Assembly (NCBI GenBank): GCA_028287505.1
Contig: JAQBPN010000019.1
Span: 97,074 to 161,073, forward strand
Length of the DNA stretch: 64,000 bases
Origin: Fibrobacterota bacterium
GTDB lineage: Bacteria; Fibrobacterota; Fibrobacteria; UBA11236
Reading direction: 5' to 3'
Within the stretch, counting starts at the first letter, position 1. Every line of letters begins with the position of its first letter. Positions 60,848 to 64,000 of this stretch are shown piece after piece. Position numbers and translations under genes: made by a program. The notes under the pieces were generated by a model. That model was not told where the DNA came from and ran no database searches. It saw nothing but the letters and a program-made list of their open reading frames with translations.

Positions 60848-61276
60848 ATGAAATACCATTTCAAGATCCACAAGGAAGAAAAAGGATTTTGGGCTGAATG
60901 TTTGGAATTGGACGGCTGCATCACCCAGGGTGATGACCGAAGACACCTTGAGCTGATGATGACAGACGCGGTATCAGCCTACCTGGAAGAACCCGAAAGC
61001 TCCAAACATGTCTTCCCCATGCCCGATCCGACTCTCAAAGGGAGAAACATCGTCGCGGTTCCAGTGGATCCCAAGATCGCCATGGCCATGGTCGTGCGGC
61101 AAAGCCGGTTGGAGCGCAGTCTCACCCAAAGGCAGGTTGCCGACAAATTGGGGATGAAACACATATCCCAATATCAGAAATTGGAATCGGGGAAGACGGC
61201 GAACCCCGAGTTGACGACCTTGGTCAAGCTGAAAAACCTTTATCCGAATCTCTCCATCGATTCGGTCCTGGCCTAG
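60848..61276 (+). CDS. HicB-type antitoxin with C-terminal XRE helix-turn-helix
   Basis: The 142-residue protein has a HicB-like N-terminal domain (YHFKIHKEEKGFWAECLELD, then CITQGDD) with the partial RNase-H-like fold. A C-terminal XRE DNA-binding domain follows (RSLTQRQVADKLGMKHISQY). GAGG lies six bases before the ATG. Normally a hicA toxin gene accompanies it, but none is seen upstream or downstream. Only a nine-codon frame MPRILRGLE overlaps its start as ATGA. It may be a solitary regulator, or the toxin gene was lost. It likely binds the palindrome at 60790-60809. Confidence 0.82.
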   Translation: MKYHFKIHKEEKGFWAECLELDGCITQGDDRRHLELMMTDAVSAYLEEPESSKHVFPMPDPTLKGRNIVAVPVDPKIAMAMVVRQSRLERSLTQRQVADKLGMKHISQYQKLESGKTANPELTTLVKLKNLYPNLSIDSVLA

Positions 61277-61301
61277 AAGAACGAATAGCCGAAAGACTAT
61301 A

Positions 61302-61352
61302 AAAAGCGACGAGCGTGGAGTTTGCGCAGCAAACTCTTGAGCGAGGAGCCTA
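61302..61352. repeat. Dispersed hairpin repeat element, inverted copy
   Basis: On the minus strand it reads AGGCTCCTCGCT, GAGTTTGC-TGC-GCAAACTC and CGCTCGTCGCTTTTT. This is the same order as at 42165, with an 8-bp stem and a different three-base loop. It lies between the convergent stops of the HicB and phosphoesterase genes. Confidence 0.75.
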
Positions 61353-62273
61353 ATACCGCCCCGACGCCCGCTCCTTGGCGGGCAGGATCTCCAGGCACGT
61401 GGTCCACCACCCCGTCAGGATGGTCTCCCGGAACTCCGGGGGCAGCCCCTCGCGTTCCATCTCCGCGGCCAGGCGCGCATGATCATAGGCCACGGGCACG
61501 AATTCGATCCGGGTCCCGTCGTCCCCGGCTTCCACTATGGCGAACCACACGTCCGTCCTGCCGTTGTTGGCCGGGCGTCCCAGCGCGCCCACGTTGATGA
61601 TGCCGCGGGCGGGGCGCCCGTGGCGGGCCAAGAGCCCGTTGCCGGCAGGGCGACCGTCACCGGCGCTTCCTCCGGAAGCCGGTTCCAGGAAGCGCGACCA
61701 ATGCAGGCCGGTATGCGTGCAGATGAGCAGATCGGTTTGATAGTCGTCCAGCAGCTTCCGCAGGAACGCGTCCGAAGTGGCGCTGGCCCAAAGGAATTCG
61801 TTGATGCGGCGCGGCGACCCATGGCAACAGAGGACGCGCCGGTCCCCCAGGGTCATGCGCAGGTGACGCGGGAGCGTGCCCATCCAGGCCTTGTGGGGCG
61901 CGGCGGTTTTCGCTGCGGTGTAGTCGAAGGAAAGGCGCGCATAGTGGTTGTCGCGCGGGTCCACGTAACCGCACCGGCAATCCTCGGCGGCGTCGGAGAG
62001 GGCCTCTTCGTAATTGCCCTGGATGGAAACGATCCCGTTCCCGCGCAGGATTTCCACGGCCCGGTCCGGATGGGGCCCGAAGGCGCCGAAATCCCCCAAG
62101 GCGAACACCGCATCCACCTTCAGGGAACGCGCCAGGTCCAATGCGCGGTCCAGGGCGAGATAGTTTGAATAGATGCCCCCGAAAAAAGCCACCCGGCGAT
62201 AGGCTCCGGCGAACAGTTCCCGCGGAAAGGCGGAAGCGGGGAGGGGCGAGGGCGATGGGTCCTGGGGTAACAT
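61350..62273 (-). CDS. Metallophosphoesterase-like protein with altered first metal motif
   Basis: The 307-residue product belongs to the calcineurin-like phosphoesterase superfamily. The first motif, usually D-x-H-x-N, reads FFGGIYSNYLAL, so Asp and His are replaced by Gly and Tyr. Later motifs are LGDFGAFGPHPDRAVEIL, IQGNYEEAL (for GNHD), VLCCHGSPRRINEF and LICTHTGLHW (for GHTH). A Cys pair, DCRCGY, is also present. Residues 240-260 are Gly/Ala-rich. ATG 62273 begins 14 bases after the radical SAM stop; the frame upstream is antiphase. I recall a subfamily with FGGxYSN in this place. Enzymatic activity is uncertain. Confidence 0.8.
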   Translation of the reverse strand: MLPQDPSPSPLPASAFPRELFAGAYRRVAFFGGIYSNYLALDRALDLARSLKVDAVFALGDFGAFGPHPDRAVEILRGNGIVSIQGNYEEALSDAAEDCRCGYVDPRDNHYARLSFDYTAAKTAAPHKAWMGTLPRHLRMTLGDRRVLCCHGSPRRINEFLWASATSDAFLRKLLDDYQTDLLICTHTGLHWSRFLEPASGGSAGDGRPAGNGLLARHGRPARGIINVGALGRPANNGRTDVWFAIVEAGDDGTRIEFVPVAYDHARLAAEMEREGLPPEFRETILTGWWTTCLEILPAKERASGRY

Positions 62274-62287
62274 GGGAGTTTCCCCGC

Positions 62288-63190
62288 CTAGGTCCGGCAG
62301 TTGAGGCCCTGGACATGGCAGGTATGGCAGGCGCGATGGCGCAGGGGAAACGGGCGCAGGGTCTCCGCCAGGGTGCTTCCCATGCGGGCTTCCGGGAAAT
62401 CGATGAGGATGGGGCAGACGTACACGCCCTCGGCCGTGACCATGCGTCCGGAAGCGCATTGCAGGGAAGCGGCATCGGCCTCGGTCAGCTCCGTTCCGGC
62501 CAGGGTTTCCTCCTTGCCGTAGGCGCGGGTCCGCCCCGCCTCCGCTCCCAGCAGCAACAGGGGCATCACTTTCAGGCGCGGACGATCGAGTCCCAAATCG
62601 CGCAACCGCCCGAGCAGACGGGCGCGTCCCGCGGATCCGACGGCTTCTTCGCAGGCCTCGGTGACGGTGATGACGGGGTTCAAACCCGCCGCGGCCAGAT
62701 GTCCGATGGCCTCCAGGATGCGGACGAACGTGCCCGGGCCGCGGATGGCGTCGTTGGCCGCGGCATCGAAACCGTCCAGGGAAAGCCGGATGTCCAGGCT
62801 GTAGGCGGAGTCTTCGGAAAGCGCCTTCAGGTCCGCGGCGCGCCGCGCGGTGATCAAGGTGCCGTTGGTGAGGACCGTGGCCGGCCCGCGGCGCAAGGCC
62901 GCGCGCAGGATGGGAATCATCTCCGGATTGAGAAAGGGTTCGCCCCCCGTGAAATAGAACTCGCGCACGCCCAGGCTTTCCGATTCCCGGAGGTAGATCT
63001 CCACGGCGGCCGCGTCCATCATGGCATGGGTATGGTTGTCCGGCGAGCAGGAAATGAAACAATGGGTGCAGGCCAGGTTGCAGACCGAACCGGCCACCTG
63101 GAACCAGACCGTGTCCAGGCCCAGCATGGGTACGTCGGGAAATACAATGTTGGTGGTTCCGGAAAGGCGCGAGGCTTCATCCAACGGCAT
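62288..63190 (-). CDS. Radical SAM protein with C-terminal auxiliary Cys motif
   Basis: The 300-residue enzyme has the CxxxCxxC motif CNLACTHC (Cys37, Cys41, Cys44) that binds the 4Fe-4S cluster and SAM. FYFTGGEPFLNPE is the GGE motif, followed by VLTNGTLI and RLSLDGFDAA. The C-terminus has further Cys (SLQCASGRM, VYVCPILID and CHTCHVQGLNC), typical of SPASM or twitch-type auxiliary clusters. The gene starts 14 bases inside the upstream flavoprotein gene and is followed by the phosphoesterase gene, so the three form an operon. The substrate is unknown; peptide or glycan modification are possible. Confidence 0.88.
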   Translation of the reverse strand: MPLDEASRLSGTTNIVFPDVPMLGLDTVWFQVAGSVCNLACTHCFISCSPDNHTHAMMDAAAVEIYLRESESLGVREFYFTGGEPFLNPEMIPILRAALRRGPATVLTNGTLITARRAADLKALSEDSAYSLDIRLSLDGFDAAANDAIRGPGTFVRILEAIGHLAAAGLNPVITVTEACEEAVGSAGRARLLGRLRDLGLDRPRLKVMPLLLLGAEAGRTRAYGKEETLAGTELTEADAASLQCASGRMVTAEGVYVCPILIDFPEARMGSTLAETLRPFPLRHRACHTCHVQGLNCRT

Positions 63191-64000
63191 GTTTTAGGAT
63201 CATCTCCATATGCAGTATACCATCCCGCAGCAGAAAGGCTCCGGAGCGGCCGTAGCTTTTGGCGCCCAACAGGTAGAAGCCCGCCTCCCCGGAATCCAGA
63301 TCGGCGGCCGCGGGCATGGGCACGGCCAGGCAATCCGTCGCGCCGCTGAAGACCGCATGCAGGCGGCGGGTGCCCTGGGTGGCCGGGGACAGGTCCAGGG
63401 CCAATTCGGAAAGGAAGGAAAGATCCGGACGGTATCCGGTCAGGGAGACGATGGCATCCGCCTCCACGGCGGATCCGGAAGCGAAGCGGACGCGGATGCG
63501 GGGCCCGGCCTTTTCCAGGGAAGCGACTGAAGCGGCGCGCCGGATATCCAGGAACCCCGGGGGCGCGGCGGCCAATGCGTTGGCGGCGCTGACCACGGCA
63601 TCCCGGCCGGGCAGGGGATCGGAGGCGGTTTCCCGGAAAGGGCGGATGTTCCGCGATCGAAAGCTCCAGGTTACGGAAACTTCGGGGTTACGGGAGCAGC
63701 GGTCGCGGAGGGCCAGCAGGGCGTGGGCGGCGGAATGCCCGTGGCCGATGAGCAGAACGCGTCCGGCCCGGAAGGTTTCCAGAAAGGCGTGCACATCGCC
63801 CAGTCGTCTCAGGATGAGCGGATCCAGGGCCCGTTCCCCAGGGGCGGGCAAGCCGCCGGACCCCAAGGCATTGGCCAGGCCGTAGGTTCCCGTGGCATCG
63901 AATACCAGGTCGGCTTCCAGGACGTATTCCCGGCCCGTCGTCCCGCCGCCCGTCGTCCCGCCGCCCGGCGCCCCGCCGCCCGGCGCTTCGCCGCCTGGAC
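63177..64000 (-). CDS. FAD/NAD(P)-binding oxidoreductase (5' end outside window)
   Basis: The frame continues past the window edge; 273 residues are visible. LVFDATGTYGLANAL and LLIGHGHSAAHALLAL are nucleotide-binding motifs of flavin-dependent monooxygenases and pyridine-nucleotide oxidoreductases. IVSLTGYRPDLSFLSEL and FYLLGAKSYGRSGAFLL are also typical. Upstream of these, at 63935-63994, four 15-base units encode a Gly-rich insert (GGGTT, GGGTT, GGGAP, GGEAP). The gene overlaps the radical SAM start by 14 bases. It likely reduces or oxidises the same substrate that the radical SAM enzyme acts on. Confidence 0.8.
   Translation of the reverse strand, partial: PGGEAPGGGAPGGGTTGGGTTGREYVLEADLVFDATGTYGLANALGSGGLPAPGERALDPLILRRLGDVHAFLETFRAGRVLLIGHGHSAAHALLALRDRCSRNPEVSVTWSFRSRNIRPFRETASDPLPGRDAVVSAANALAAAPPGFLDIRRAASVASLEKAGPRIRVRFASGSAVEADAIVSLTGYRPDLSFLSELALDLSPATQGTRRLHAVFSGATDCLAVPMPAAADLDSGEAGFYLLGAKSYGRSGAFLLRDGILHMEMILKHAVG
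63935..63994. repeat. 15-bp tandem repeat inside the flavoprotein gene
   Basis: Four in-frame units: the first two are identical (ccgtcgtcccgccgc), the third and fourth diverge. They encode Gly-rich pentapeptides. Such repeats can vary in copy number. Confidence 0.85.

Noticed and set aside
60822..60851. Nine-codon frame before hicB as a functional gene
   Set aside because: AAGGAGG abuts its ATG with no spacing, and nine residues are too few to call a HicA toxin. Kept only as a note in the HicB finding.
61350..62273. Phosphoesterase as a pseudogene
   Set aside because: The frame is intact over 307 codons and the later motifs are kept. The altered first motif looks like a subfamily feature.

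Overview
The window is about 64 kb of GC-rich (roughly 60-65 %) bacterial DNA, almost entirely coding, and nearly all of it serves the making, export and decoration of cell-surface polysaccharide. No rRNA, tRNA, CRISPR array, transposase or phage gene was recognised. A Gram-negative envelope is shown by a Wza-type export protein, lipoproteins, Wzx flippases and an exosortase. The secreted proteins with DUF2341 plus LamG domains and FlgD-like C-terminal tails resemble those common in Fibrobacterota. That assignment is an inference from domain style and composition, not from a marker gene.

Layout. 1-12.4 kb: glycosyltransferases, two tandem secreted paralogues, methyltransferases, an O-antigen ligase-like protein and a flippase. 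12.6-20.4 kb: a tightly packed operon for nucleotide-sugar synthesis and modification: Fe(II)/2OG-type oxygenase, extended SDR, UDP-glucose dehydrogenase, DUF4910 zinc peptidase-like protein, RfbF-type nucleotidyltransferase, PIG-L deacetylase and flippase. 20.5-23.6 kb: class IV aminotransferase, glycosyltransferase and pyruvyltransferase, all translationally coupled. 23.6-34.1 kb: a PEP-CTERM/exosortase module with a PEP-CTERM substrate, EpsI, exosortase, TPR protein PrsT, a tyrosine autokinase, histidine kinase PrsK and sigma-54 activator PrsR. 34.1-44 kb: DegT-type aminotransferase, secreted proteins, more transferases and some housekeeping-like genes. 44-49.3 kb (minus strand): a second Wzx/Wzy-like set with two GT4 enzymes. 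49.4-56.3 kb: three glycosyltransferases, the Wza-like protein and a second tyrosine autokinase. 56.3-60 kb: two DUF2341-LamG secreted proteins. 60-64 kb: OsmC protein, a HicB-type antitoxin without a visible toxin, and a metallophosphoesterase / radical SAM / flavoprotein trio cut by the window edge.

How the parts fit. Nucleotide sugars made by the 12.6-20 kb operon would feed the many GT2 and GT4 enzymes. Lipid-linked repeats would be flipped by one of three Wzx proteins and polymerised by one of two Wzy/ligase-like proteins. The Wza-like protein and two tyrosine kinases would control chain length and export. The exosortase would sort the PEP-CTERM protein at 23.6 kb. That gene has a good sigma-54 (-24/-12) promoter, which matches the sigma-54-dependent regulator PrsR encoded 8 kb away.

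Other non-coding structure includes a 61-bp tandem repeat at 42.2 kb whose hairpin element recurs inverted at 61.3 kb, an 18/20 palindrome over the hicB promoter, and hairpins between several convergent gene pairs. All family calls come from reading motifs by eye; no database search was run.
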